34,334 nucleotides of DNA from Bacteroides intestinalis (GTDB lineage Bacteria > Bacteroidota > Bacteroidia > Bacteroidales > Bacteroidaceae): NCBI RefSeq assembly GCF_902364365.1, contig NZ_CABJDN010000017.1, positions 1 to 34,334 on the forward strand, read 5' to 3'. The notes under the pieces are model-generated. The model saw only the letters and a list, made by a program, of their open reading frames with translations. It was not told where the DNA came from and did no database searches. The position numbers were made by a program, and so were the translations under genes. This document shows, piece by piece, positions 1 through 8,948 of this stretch (its first letter is position 1; each line of letters starts with the position of its first letter).

Positions 1-75
1 CCGGGTTGGACAGTTGCTTCGCTGTGGGAACTATTTTCACCAGGACGTGCAGAACAATTTTTAATTAAAAAATAA
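1..75 (+). CDS. 3' end of an upstream gene, unrecognised
   Basis: The frame beginning at base 1 stays open and ends at a TAA at 73-75, giving 24 residues that finish ...RAEQFLIKK. The next gene starts 21 bases later on the same strand, so this fits the tail of an upstream member of the same operon. Too little remains to assign a family. It could be an accidental open frame, but its position directly before the epimerase gene makes a real C-terminus more likely. Confidence 0.5.
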   Translation, partial: PGWTVASLWELFSPGRAEQFLIKK

Positions 76-96
76 AGCATAAACATTATAAGCGAT

Positions 97-1233
97 ATGA
101 ATAAAATTATGATTATTTTGGCAGGATTTGTGCTATTAGCATCAGCCTGTACAAGTAAGCAGGTCAGTGAAAAGACTGCTTCAGGGTTGAATCCGGCTGA
201 TTTCCGTATGGAAGTGGATGGTAAACAGACAGATTTGTTTGTACTAAAGAATAAAAATGGTATGGAAGTTTGTATTACAAACTTTGGTGGACGTATTGTA
301 TCAGTAATGGTACCGGATAAAGATGGAGTTATGCGTGATGTTGTATTAGGACTCGATTCTATTCAAGACTACGTGAAACTTCCTACGAATTTTGGTGCTA
401 CCATCGGACGTTATGGTAATCGCATTAACCAGGGTAAGATTACCATAGACGGTGTAGAATATCAATTGCCACGGAATAACTATGGTCACTGCCTACATGG
501 TGGTTCTAAAGGGTTTGACTTCCGGGTTTTCAATGCACATCAGCTGAGTGATCAGGTTTTGGAATTGAGCTATTTATCAAAAGATGGTGAAGAAGGATTT
601 CCGGGTAATTTGACTTGTAAGGTCACTTTCTCACTGACAGATGATAATGCCATCGATATTCGTTATAGTGCCGAAACGGATCGTACTACGGTTGTTAACC
701 TGACTAATCATTCATATTTCAACCTGGATGGTGATCCTTCCAAAGACAACTCGGATTATCTACTGACCATTAATGCTGATGCATATACTCCTGTGGACAG
801 TACTTTTATGACTACCGGTGAGATTGCTTCTGTAGAAAATACAGACATGGATTTCCGTCAACCCACGGCCATCGGCGCACGCATTAATAATGATTTTATT
901 CAATTGAAGTATGGTAAAGGTTACGATCATAACTGGGTACTCAATACGAAAGGGGATATTTCTCAGAAATGTGTTACTCTCGAATCTCCTAAAACAGGTA
1001 TCGTACTTGATGTTTACACGAACGAACCGGGAATTCAGATTTATGCCGGCAACTTCCTCGATGGCACGGTAAAGGGAAAAAAAGGCATCGTATATGGTCA
1101 TCGTGCTTCCGTTTGTTTGGAAACTCAGAAATATCCCGATACTCCTAATAAACCGGAATGGCCGTCAGCATTATTGAAACCGGGAGAGAAATATGATAGC
1201 CATTGCATATATAAATTTTCCGTAAGAAAATGA
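97..1233 (+). CDS. Exported aldose 1-epimerase (mutarotase), lipoprotein
   Basis: A 378-residue member of the aldose 1-epimerase (GalM) family, which interconverts alpha and beta anomers of free aldoses. The length suits the family. The N-terminus is a lipoprotein signal: a hydrophobic stretch followed by LLASAC, with the modified Cys near residue 18. Active-site landmarks are visible: GRYGNRI, H134 in the LHGG block, H205 in NHSYFNL, and E342 in the late LETQKYPD block, where the family places its catalytic base. Export suggests mutarotation of monosaccharides released in the periplasm by the neighbouring hydrolases. It is followed by the first GH105 gene 47 bases later. The family call is firm; the sugar is not known. 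Confidence 0.9.
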   Translation: MNKIMIILAGFVLLASACTSKQVSEKTASGLNPADFRMEVDGKQTDLFVLKNKNGMEVCITNFGGRIVSVMVPDKDGVMRDVVLGLDSIQDYVKLPTNFGATIGRYGNRINQGKITIDGVEYQLPRNNYGHCLHGGSKGFDFRVFNAHQLSDQVLELSYLSKDGEEGFPGNLTCKVTFSLTDDNAIDIRYSAETDRTTVVNLTNHSYFNLDGDPSKDNSDYLLTINADAYTPVDSTFMTTGEIASVENTDMDFRQPTAIGARINNDFIQLKYGKGYDHNWVLNTKGDISQKCVTLESPKTGIVLDVYTNEPGIQIYAGNFLDGTVKGKKGIVYGHRASVCLETQKYPDTPNKPEWPSALLKPGEKYDSHCIYKFSVRK

Positions 1234-1280
1234 TAAGACAACTGGGTAAATTAATTATTCATTTAAAGACTATAAGAATT

Positions 1281-2396
1281 ATGAAGAGAGATTATCGTTT
1301 CATTTATCTATTTGTTGTGGCTGTATTTGTAATGACAAGTACCATCACCGCACAAGATTATTTCAGTAATTTCCCTGTAAGAGCAAATCCCAAAATCGTA
1401 GGGAAAAAGGTAAGTAGCCGCCTGATGGAGACCAAACACCAACTTTATGGAGACAGAGGTATACATTATGCTGAAGTCTGCACCTGGTATGGAGCGCTCC
1501 GGTTCGCCGAAATGACGAATGACAAGGAACTTACCAAGAAGTTGAGAGAGCGTTTTGAGTTGTTGTTCCATCTGGAGAAAGACTTGCTTCCTCCTCCGAT
1601 TCATGTAGACCAGAATATGTTTGGTTGCCTGCCTCTGAAACTGTATCGCATGACGAAGGACGAGCGCTATAAAGAACTGGGATTACCGTATGCCGATACG
1701 CAGTGGATTCTTCCTGAGAAGGCAAACGATGAAGAACGTAAATGGCATAAGAAAGGATACTCTTGGCAGACTCGCCTTTGGATTGATGATATGTATATGA
1801 TTACCATCGTGCAGGCCGAAGCCTATCATGTGACGGGAGATAAAAAATACATCAACCGCGCTGCCAAGGAAATGGTGCTTTATCTGGATGAGATTCAGCG
1901 TGAGAACGGTCTTTTTTATCATGCACCCGATGTGCCCTTTTATTGGGGACGTGGCGATGGCTGGATGGCTGTGGGCATGACAGAATTGCTTTTCAACCTT
2001 CCTGAAAACGATCCTAACCGTCAACGCATCCTCAAAGGATATCGCTTGATGATGGAGAACCTGAAGAAATATGTGAATGAAGACGGACTTTGGAACCAGT
2101 TGATTGACGAAAAGGACTGCTGGACAGAGACTTCCGGTTCGGCAATGTTTACGTATGCCATGATTTTGGGTGTGAAGAACGGATGGTTGGATAAGGATGA
2201 ATATGGACCGATTGCCCGCCGTGCATGGTTGGGGCTTTGCAACTATCTTGATGATAACAATGACTTGATGGAAGTTTGCATCGGTACAGGCAAGAAGAAC
2301 AGTCACCAGTATTATTTGGACCGTCCCCGTATAACAGGTGATTATCATGGACAAGCTCCCATCATATGGTGTGCTTATGCATTGCTGAACGAATAA
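1281..2396 (+). CDS. GH105 unsaturated uronyl hydrolase (copy 1)
   Basis: GH105 enzymes remove a 4,5-unsaturated uronic acid from the non-reducing end of lyase products. The 371-residue protein has an N-terminal signal peptide ending near TITAQ and then an (alpha/alpha)6-type catalytic domain. Family blocks include LPYADTQW, WQTRLWIDDMYMI with D169/D170 (the catalytic Asp region), HAPDVPFYWGRGDGW, and the C-terminal YHGQAP. I chose the ATG at 1281: an upstream in-frame ATG at 1230 overlaps the previous stop and would put 17 polar residues before the signal peptide. It is clearly more distant from the other two GH105 copies in this window than they are from each other, for example RGDGW instead of RGNGW. 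Confidence 0.9.
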   Translation: MKRDYRFIYLFVVAVFVMTSTITAQDYFSNFPVRANPKIVGKKVSSRLMETKHQLYGDRGIHYAEVCTWYGALRFAEMTNDKELTKKLRERFELLFHLEKDLLPPPIHVDQNMFGCLPLKLYRMTKDERYKELGLPYADTQWILPEKANDEERKWHKKGYSWQTRLWIDDMYMITIVQAEAYHVTGDKKYINRAAKEMVLYLDEIQRENGLFYHAPDVPFYWGRGDGWMAVGMTELLFNLPENDPNRQRILKGYRLMMENLKKYVNEDGLWNQLIDEKDCWTETSGSAMFTYAMILGVKNGWLDKDEYGPIARRAWLGLCNYLDDNNDLMEVCIGTGKKNSHQYYLDRPRITGDYHGQAPIIWCAYALLNE

Positions 2397-2440
2397 GATA
2401 TTCTATTCTTCATAGCCGGCTGAAAAAGCTGCTTTAATTT

Positions 2441-2480
2441 ATATACTTCATAATCTCTTCATTGAGATTATGAAGTATAT
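2441..2480 (+). terminator. Hairpin terminator after GH105 copy 1
   Basis: A perfect 17-bp inverted repeat (2441-2457 and 2464-2480) with a 6-base loop, ttcatt, lies 44 bases after the GH105 stop. It is followed by a T-rich stretch, gtgttattttt. The stem is A+T-rich, so termination strength is uncertain, but position and symmetry suit the end of the epimerase-GH105 unit. Confidence 0.7.
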
Positions 2481-2560
2481 GTGTTATTTTTACCTGGGTA
2501 TTAATAAAAATATTATTTTCGCATACGTTTAAAGTGACTTGAAAGAACTTCTGCACCGCA

Positions 2561-2651
2561 TCAAGTCCGTGTCTGCTCCGTACCAACTCCGTATAAAGGT
2601 ACCTTTTTTAGGAGCAGGTACGGAGTTGGTACGGAGCAGACACGGACTTGA
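2561..2651. repeat. Long perfect inverted repeat, 33-bp arms
   Basis: Arms 2561-2593 and 2619-2651 are exact reverse complements over 33 bases, separated by 25 bases. The loop holds its own 12-bp palindrome, aaaggtaccttt (2595-2606), running into a T-tract. The arms repeat the word ctccgta/tacggag. No ORF, transposase or obvious target duplication flanks it. It could be a dispersed intergenic hairpin element or a strong bidirectional terminator. Apart from this and the hairpin at 2441, I see only a weak promoter-like word near 2708 in the 343-base gap 2397-2739. Confidence 0.85.
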
Positions 2652-2739
2652 CATGGTTCGGAGATGCTTTCGATAGGTTCTAAATGTTTTGAGAGGGAAA
2701 ATTATTCGTTTGCGGAACTTATGCTTAAAATAGATAGTT

Positions 2740-4290
2740 ATGAATTTAAGAAAGTATCTCTTTTCAGGAGTTATTCTCCAGGGAGTAGGCTTGTCCTTGT
2801 ACGCTCAGGCAGATAAGCCCAATATTGTGGTGATAATGACAGATCAGCAGCGTGCGGATTTGTGTGGGCGTGAAGGGTTTCCGATGGAAATCACTCCGTA
2901 CGTTGATGAATTGGCGCACCAGAATGCCTGGTTTGATAAAGCATATACGGTTATGCCTGCCAGCAGCCCTGCACGTTGTTCTATGTTTACAGGCCGTTTT
3001 CCCAGTGCTACTCATGTGCGTACGAATCATAATGTACGCGATATACACTATGCAAAAGATTTGGTAGCTGTTTTGAAGGAGAACCATTATAAGACTGCTT
3101 TGGTGGGTAAAAATCATGGTTATTTGAGTTCGAAAGATATGGATTTCTGGTCTGAATATTCTCACTGGGGAAAGAATAAACCGGTGACGGAGGGAGAACG
3201 TGCCATTTCCGAATTCTTTAAAGAGTCTGTCGGGCAGTGTCTGGAGCCTTCGCCTATACCTGTCAAGGACCAACAGCCTACAAGAATAGTGGATGAGGCT
3301 ATAGAATGGATCGATAGCCAGAAGGATAATCCGTTCTTTGTCTGGGTTTCATTTCCCGAACCACATAATCCCTATCAAGTCTGTGAGCCTTATTACTCGA
3401 TGTTTGCGCCGGATAAGCTTCCACCAGTGAAGACTTCACGCCAGGATGCATTGAAGAAAGGAGAGAAGTACCAAATATTGGCAGAACTGGAAGATGCTTC
3501 TTGTCCTGATCTTGAGAAGGATCTACCTCGATTAAGGGGAAATTATATGGGAATGATTCGCCTTATAGATGATCAGATAAAGCGACTGATTGAGGATTTG
3601 AAAGAAAAAGGACTTTTTGAGAAAACAATCATTGTAGTTCTGTCCGACCATGGTGATTATTGCGGTGAATACGGCCTAATTCGTAAAGGAGCAGGCTTAT
3701 CCGAATCCCTGACCCGTATACCAATGGTTTGGGCCGGTTATCAGATAAAGAAACAGGCTAAAGCGATAGATGCGCATGTTTCATTGGCAGATCTTTTCCC
3801 TACTTTTTGTACGGCGATAGGTGATTCTATACCTGTAGGTGTGCAGGGACGGAGTTTGTGGCCGATGCTGACAGGTAAGAAATACCCGAAAGAGGAGTTT
3901 TCAAGTGTAGTTGTGCAGTTGGGCTTCGGTGGTGAAGATGTATCTTTGGATGATAAACTGACTTTTGAGCAGGAAGGTGCGCTGGGACATGATAAAGTGG
4001 CTCGTTTTGACGAACTGAATACTTGGACTCAGAGTGGAACTTCCCGAATGGTGCGTATGGGCGACTGGAAACTGGTCATGAACAGTTATGGAAGGGGAGA
4101 ACTGTATAATCTGAAGAAAGACCCGTATGAAATTAATAACCTGTTTGGAAACTCAAAGTTTGTAAATAAGCAGAATGAGTTGTTGACAAAACTGTTGGCT
4201 TGGGAATTGCGTTTGCAGGATCCATTGCCACTGCCTCGACATCGTTATCATTTTAAACGGAATCCTTATAATTATCACTTTTACGAGTGA
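2740..4290 (+). CDS. Exported S1-family sulfatase, serine type
   Basis: A 516-residue arylsulfatase-like enzyme that hydrolyses sulfate esters, here probably from a sulfated sugar in the periplasm. A signal peptide ends near SLYAQA. The sulfatase signature is S75-S-P-A-R followed by CSMFTGR, so the residue converted to formylglycine is Ser75 and activation would need an anaerobic sulfatase-maturating enzyme, which is not encoded here. Metal-site landmarks are TDQQ (D35) and LSDHGD (D303, H304). The TDQQ form, rather than the common TDDQ, is seen in some S1 subfamilies. The gene stands alone between two non-coding stretches, just upstream of the HTCS. The substrate sugar and sulfate position cannot be told. 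Confidence 0.92.
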   Translation: MNLRKYLFSGVILQGVGLSLYAQADKPNIVVIMTDQQRADLCGREGFPMEITPYVDELAHQNAWFDKAYTVMPASSPARCSMFTGRFPSATHVRTNHNVRDIHYAKDLVAVLKENHYKTALVGKNHGYLSSKDMDFWSEYSHWGKNKPVTEGERAISEFFKESVGQCLEPSPIPVKDQQPTRIVDEAIEWIDSQKDNPFFVWVSFPEPHNPYQVCEPYYSMFAPDKLPPVKTSRQDALKKGEKYQILAELEDASCPDLEKDLPRLRGNYMGMIRLIDDQIKRLIEDLKEKGLFEKTIIVVLSDHGDYCGEYGLIRKGAGLSESLTRIPMVWAGYQIKKQAKAIDAHVSLADLFPTFCTAIGDSIPVGVQGRSLWPMLTGKKYPKEEFSSVVVQLGFGGEDVSLDDKLTFEQEGALGHDKVARFDELNTWTQSGTSRMVRMGDWKLVMNSYGRGELYNLKKDPYEINNLFGNSKFVNKQNELLTKLLAWELRLQDPLPLPRHRYHFKRNPYNYHFYE

Positions 4291-4339
4291 TTCATGACAG
4301 GATGTTCCCCACACGCTAACTCCCACACAATAACTCCAT

Positions 4340-4449
4340 TTACATGCCGAAGTAAAGGTCGTTACATACCGAGGTAAAGAGCGTTACAATAAGGGGTAAA
4401 GGACGTTACATGCAGCGGTAAATGCTTTTACATTTTGTGGTAAACAGTC
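4340..4449. repeat. Tandem 22-bp repeats with internal dyad
   Basis: Units start at 4340, 4362, 4384, 4406 and 4428, each beginning ttaca; the first four are exactly 22 bases and the fifth diverges after about 17. Each carries ttac ... gtaa about 12 bases in, so every unit is a small inverted repeat, e.g. ttacataccgaggtaaag. There are no distinct spacers, so this is not a CRISPR array. It lies in the 524-base gap 4291-4814 between the sulfatase and HTCS genes. In 4450-4640 I see nothing I can name. Confidence 0.75.
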
Positions 4450-4642
4450 GGTAAATGCTATTCGTTGATTATCAGTAAACTAATAAAGGTTCATCAGCTC
4501 TTTAATCCATTGTACTAATTATAAATCAAATTCAGTTTCTGATTCGCATTGGTTATAAAGCAAACATATTTATTGGGTTTTATAAGGCTTGCCTCTGTTT
4601 GGGTTACCTGAGCTATTGATAAGATGAAGATTATATAAAGTG

Positions 4643-4682
4643 AAAGACTTCGATGAAATGGGCTATTTTCATCGAAGTCTTT
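4643..4682 (+). terminator. Hairpin terminator upstream of the HTCS gene
   Basis: A perfect 16-bp inverted repeat (4643-4658 and 4667-4682) with an 8-base loop, tgggctat. The descending arm ends in tctttt, which gives a short U-run. It would stop transcription coming from the sulfatase side and insulate the HTCS promoter about 100 bases downstream. Confidence 0.65.
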
Positions 4683-4760
4683 TCATAAACGACAGTTCCC
4701 TGTATTTTTTTAAGTATTAAAGAGACGAATTTTTTATTTATTGAAGTATTTCTGCTATCG

Positions 4761-4786
4761 TTTGTCATCAGATTGAGCTATATTTG
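4761..4786 (+). promoter_or_regulatory. HTCS gene promoter
   Basis: TATATTTG at 4779-4786 matches the Bacteroides -7 consensus TAnnTTTG exactly. A TTTG at 4761-4764 could be the -33 element, but the 14-base spacing is shorter than the usual 19-21. The start codon lies 28 bases after the -7 box, giving a short leader. Confidence 0.55.
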
Positions 4787-4814
4787 ACGTGCGAATCTAT
4801 CAAAAAACACAAAA

Positions 4815-7800
4815 ATGAGGAAGAGAATAATAGCCCTTATTAGTTTTCTTTGTTATATTGTTTGTTGGACACAAGCAGCAGACGAACATTACTATTTCAA
4901 AAATCTTAGCATTAAGGATGGATTATCCCAAACTACAGTCAATGCAATCATGCAGGATAAAAAGGGATTTATGTGGTTCGGTACTAAGGGTGGGCTGAGT
5001 AGATATGATGGTATGTCGTTCCGGAATTTCAAGCGTGATATGAACGACAATCATAGTTTGGGGAACAATTTCGTAACTTGTCTTTATGAAGATAATAAAG
5101 GGAATATCTGGGTTGGTACGGATGCTGGGATGTATATTTATTATTCTGACCGGGAAATCTTTGTGCCTTTTAACCTGTTGAGTAGAGAAAATACTAAAAT
5201 AGATCGAACTGTTTCCGCAATTTCGGGAGATAAGGAAGGGCGGGTTTGGATAGCTGTTGAAACACAAGGGCTATTCTGCTATGAGCCACAAGAAGAACAG
5301 CTTCACAACTATACATTAAACAGCTTCTCAGCCAATGTTCAGAGTGTAACTTCTGATAATAGTGGGACTATTTGGGTTGGATTCTACGGCAGTGGTTTGT
5401 TCTATTCTAAGGATAATTTAAAAACACTTCATCCTTATCTTTCCCCGAAGGATGGTGAAGAGGTTTTTAAAGATGACGTCATTATGAAGATTGTGCCGGG
5501 AGCCTATAATTGTATCTATATCAGTTCCATAAGAAAAGGGGTTCAGGAATTGAACCTTACTTCCGGTAATTTGCGGAGTTTATTGTTGATGGATGAAACC
5601 GGTGAAATGGTATATAGCCGGGATTTGCTCGTTAATTCGGATAATGAATTGTGGATTGGTGCAGAATCAGGAGTCTATATCTATAATCTTCGTACAGATA
5701 AGTATGTGCACTTGTATAGCTCTAAAGATGATCCTTATTCTTTGTCTGATAATGCTGTTTATTCGCTATGTGAGGATAGAGAAGGTGGTATCTGGGTAGG
5801 TTCATATTTTGGAGGAGTAGACTATTATCCAAAGTCTTACACCTATTTTGAGAAGTATTATCCGAAAGATGGGGATAACAATTTGCATGGTAAGCGGGTA
5901 CGTGAGTTCTGCGAGGACAATAAAGGGATATTATGGATTGGTACTGAGGATGGTGGTTTGAATCGTTTTGATCCGAAGACAAAAACATTTTCTTTCTTTG
6001 CACCCAGTTCTGGGTTTACCAATATTCATGGTTTATGTATGGTCGGTGATAAGTTGTGGGTTGGAACATTTTCTAAAGGACTGAAAATCGTAGATACCAA
6101 TACCGGGAATATCTTGAAAACTTATCAGAAAAATGCTTCCCCCCGTTCATTGATAGACAATAGTATCTTTGCCATTTGCAGAACAACAACAGGAGATATT
6201 TATCTGGGAACCATGTTCGGGCTGTTGAGGTATAATGAACAGACAGATGATTTTGACAGAATAGAGGAGTTGACCGGTAGGTTTGTATATGATATAAAAG
6301 AGGATTCGGGTGGTAATTTGTGGTTAGCTACCTATGTGAATGGTGCCTATTGCTACAATGTCAATGAAAAGAAATGGAAGAACTATGTACATAATGAAAG
6401 TAATAAAGAGAGTCTTCCTTATGACAAAGTTTTGAGTATTTTTGAAGATTCACATCGGCAAATCTGGTTGACTACACAAGGGGGAGGATTCTGCTTGTTC
6501 CATCCCGAAACGGAGACTTTTACTAGCTATAATTCATCCAATGGCCTGCCTAATGATGTGGTGTATCAAATTGTAGAGGATGCAGAAGGACTATTCTGGC
6601 TGACAACGAATAGCGGGTTGGTACGCTTTAATCCCGAAACAAAACAGGTAAAGGGTTATACAACGGCCAATGGCTTGCTTGGTGATCAGTTTAACTACCG
6701 TTCCAGTTACAAGGATGAAACGGGCGCTATTTATCTGGGTAGTATTGATGGTTTTGTAGTATTTAATCCCAAAACGTTTACTGAGAATAAAAGCTTGCCA
6801 CCGGTAGTGATTACAGATTTCATGCTGTTCAATAAAGAAGTCCGTGCAGATGAAGAAAATACTCCTCTTGAAAAGAGCATCACTTTCTCGGATAGTATCA
6901 CTCTTCAGGCTAATCAAAACTCATTTTCTTTCCGTATTGCAGCTCTTGGATATCAGGTGCCGAAAATGAATAAGCTGATGTATAGATTGGATGGTTTTGA
7001 TAAAGACTGGATCACAGTGGGCGAAAGTCCTATTGTCACTTATTCCAATTTGTGGCATGGTGATTATGTGTTCCGCGTGAAAGCGTCTAATAGTGATGGT
7101 ATTTGGGGGCCTGAAGAACATTTGCTATATATTCATATTCTTCCTCCTTTTTATCTTTCGTTCTGGGCATATTGCATTTATATATTGTTGTTTATTGTCG
7201 GTTCTGTATATGCCTTTTGGTATTTCAGGCAGCGTAGCAGCAGACTGCATCGCCGTCAACTCGAGAAGTTTGAGCAGGAAAAAGAACGCGAGATCTATAA
7301 CGCTAAAATAGATTTCTTTACCAATGTGGCACATGAAATCCGGACTCCGCTGACGTTGATTAAAGGGCCTTTGGAGAATATTCTTTTGAAAAAGCATTTG
7401 GATCCGGAGACTCACGAGGATCTGAATATTATGCAACATAATACGGAAAGATTACTGAACCTTACAAATCAGCTCCTGGACTTCAGGAAAGTAGAGAGCC
7501 AGGGTTATAGCTTGAACTTTACTAAATGTGATATTACCAATATCCTGAAAGAAACTTATATGCGTTTTAGTTCTCTTTCACGCCAGAAAGGTCTTGACTT
7601 TAATCTGGAGTTACCCGAAGAAAATTTCTGCGCCCATGTGAATCGTGAAGCATTTACGAAGATTATCAGTAATCTTTTGAATAATGGGACGAAATATGCC
7701 GATAGCTATATGCATATTAAGTTGGAAGTAGATGTAGAGACACAGGCATTTTATGTGGTGACAAAGAATGACGGAGTCATTATTCCCGATGAAATGAAAG

Positions 7801-8840
7801 AGGAGATTTTTCAGCCTTTTGTTCGTTTCAGTCAGAAGGAGGAAGGAAAGCTTGCTACAGGTGCGGGTATTGGCTTAGCTCTTTCCCGTTCTCTGGCAGA
7901 GCTCCATCGTGGAACCTTGGTTATGGCTCCGGGTGAAGATGCCAATGTTTTTGTCCTGACACTTCCTATCATTCAGGATACGGTGATTACTTTAGATTCT
8001 GATATGGAGAATATGGATGCAGAGTTACAAACAGAAGCATCTAGTGAGCAATATTCAGATGATAAATCGGAGGGAAAACAATCAAAAGAAAGCAAGCATA
8101 TGGTTTTGGTTGTAGAAGATAACCCGGAAATGCTCGCTTTCATCGAACGTCAGTTGTCATCTCAATATGCTGTAGTTACGGCAACTAATGGTAGAGAGGC
8201 CTTGGAAGCATTGGATAGTAATTTTGTGAATCTGGTGGTGAGTGATGTTGTTATGCCATTAATGGATGGTTTTGAATTGTGCAAGACAATAAAGTCAAAT
8301 GTGGGTTATAGTCATATTCCTGTTATACTTCTGACGGCTAAGACTAATATTCAGTCTAAGATTGAGGGTATGGAATTAGGGGCGGACTCGTATATTGAGA
8401 AACCTTTTTCACCGGAATATCTTTTGGCTGTGGTTTCTAATCTGATAAACAATCGGGAGAAGCTTCGCCGGGATTTTGCCAAATCTCCTTTTGTTGCAGT
8501 CAATACAATGGCACTGACCAAGGCTGATGAAGAATTTATCAAGAAACTGAATGAGATTATTCTTTCTAATTTGTCGAATCAGGAATTTAGTATGGACGAT
8601 ATGGCAGAGAGTCTGAATATGAGCCGTTCCAGCTTCTATCGTAAAATGAAAGGGGTCTTGGATTTGAGTCCGAACGAATATTTGCGTATAGAACGTTTGA
8701 AACGAGCTGCCCAGTTATTAAAAGAAGGTGAAAGTCGTATTAATGAAATCTGCTATATGGTAGGGTTTAATTCTTCTTCATATTTCTCTAAATGTTTCCT
8801 GAAACAATTTGGAGTGCTTCCAAAGGATTTTGCCGGATAA
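4815..8840 (+). CDS. Hybrid two-component system regulator (HTCS)
   Basis: A 1341-residue one-protein sensor and transcription factor typical of Bacteroides PULs. In order: signal peptide (1-21); about 13 propeller repeats of the form G-x-[IL]-W-[IV]-G-T-x-x-G-L to roughly residue 660; a Y_Y_Y domain (about 690-775); one membrane segment (about 780-802); HisKA with phospho-acceptor H840 in NVAHEIRTPL; a HATPase domain with SNLLNNGTKY and GAGIGLALS; a receiver domain with phospho-acceptor D1144 in VVSDVVMPLMDG; and a C-terminal AraC-type helix-turn-helix (about 1255-1341). The periplasmic part should bind an oligosaccharide released from the target glycan and activate the PUL. All signalling residues look intact. 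Likely targets are the promoters at 8949 and 25923. Confidence 0.96.
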   Translation: MRKRIIALISFLCYIVCWTQAADEHYYFKNLSIKDGLSQTTVNAIMQDKKGFMWFGTKGGLSRYDGMSFRNFKRDMNDNHSLGNNFVTCLYEDNKGNIWVGTDAGMYIYYSDREIFVPFNLLSRENTKIDRTVSAISGDKEGRVWIAVETQGLFCYEPQEEQLHNYTLNSFSANVQSVTSDNSGTIWVGFYGSGLFYSKDNLKTLHPYLSPKDGEEVFKDDVIMKIVPGAYNCIYISSIRKGVQELNLTSGNLRSLLLMDETGEMVYSRDLLVNSDNELWIGAESGVYIYNLRTDKYVHLYSSKDDPYSLSDNAVYSLCEDREGGIWVGSYFGGVDYYPKSYTYFEKYYPKDGDNNLHGKRVREFCEDNKGILWIGTEDGGLNRFDPKTKTFSFFAPSSGFTNIHGLCMVGDKLWVGTFSKGLKIVDTNTGNILKTYQKNASPRSLIDNSIFAICRTTTGDIYLGTMFGLLRYNEQTDDFDRIEELTGRFVYDIKEDSGGNLWLATYVNGAYCYNVNEKKWKNYVHNESNKESLPYDKVLSIFEDSHRQIWLTTQGGGFCLFHPETETFTSYNSSNGLPNDVVYQIVEDAEGLFWLTTNSGLVRFNPETKQVKGYTTANGLLGDQFNYRSSYKDETGAIYLGSIDGFVVFNPKTFTENKSLPPVVITDFMLFNKEVRADEENTPLEKSITFSDSITLQANQNSFSFRIAALGYQVPKMNKLMYRLDGFDKDWITVGESPIVTYSNLWHGDYVFRVKASNSDGIWGPEEHLLYIHILPPFYLSFWAYCIYILLFIVGSVYAFWYFRQRSSRLHRRQLEKFEQEKEREIYNAKIDFFTNVAHEIRTPLTLIKGPLENILLKKHLDPETHEDLNIMQHNTERLLNLTNQLLDFRKVESQGYSLNFTKCDITNILKETYMRFSSLSRQKGLDFNLELPEENFCAHVNREAFTKIISNLLNNGTKYADSYMHIKLEVDVETQAFYVVTKNDGVIIPDEMKEEIFQPFVRFSQKEEGKLATGAGIGLALSRSLAELHRGTLVMAPGEDANVFVLTLPIIQDTVITLDSDMENMDAELQTEASSEQYSDDKSEGKQSKESKHMVLVVEDNPEMLAFIERQLSSQYAVVTATNGREALEALDSNFVNLVVSDVVMPLMDGFELCKTIKSNVGYSHIPVILLTAKTNIQSKIEGMELGADSYIEKPFSPEYLLAVVSNLINNREKLRRDFAKSPFVAVNTMALTKADEEFIKKLNEIILSNLSNQEFSMDDMAESLNMSRSSFYRKMKGVLDLSPNEYLRIERLKRAAQLLKEGESRINEICYMVGFNSSSYFSKCFLKQFGVLPKDFAG

Positions 8841-8882
8841 GGGGAGATAGTACTTTTATTGGGAATAAAATTGTGACTTTTA

Positions 8883-8921
8883 TGCGATTTTGAGATGTTT
8901 TTTCTATTTATTGGAATACTT
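8883..8921 (+). promoter_or_regulatory. Candidate HTCS operator, enzyme operon
   Basis: The segment 8883-8909 matches 25857-25883 upstream of susC at 22 of 27 ungapped positions, including TGCGA, TGAGA and GTTTTTTCT; similarity continues to an ACTT after a one-base gap. TGAGA starts 58 bases before the -7 box in both places. Such conserved spacing suggests an activator site, most simply for the adjacent HTCS. A small dyad, cttctc-tgtt-gagaag (8922-8937), follows it here but not at susC. Confidence 0.6.
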
Positions 8922-8948
8922 CTTCTCTGTTGAGAAGATGCTGCGTGT

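Noticed and set aside
1683..2354. 223-residue open frame on the minus strand
   Set aside because: It lies wholly antisense to GH105 copy 1, which has a full set of family motifs. The predicted protein has no recognisable domain.
2561..2651. Insertion sequence ends or an invertible promoter
   Set aside because: Only 25 bases separate the arms, there is no recombinase or transposase in the window, and no promoter lies between the arms.
4340..4449. Short CRISPR array
   Set aside because: Units follow each other without unique spacers, the repeat unit is only 22 bases and variable, and no cas gene is near.
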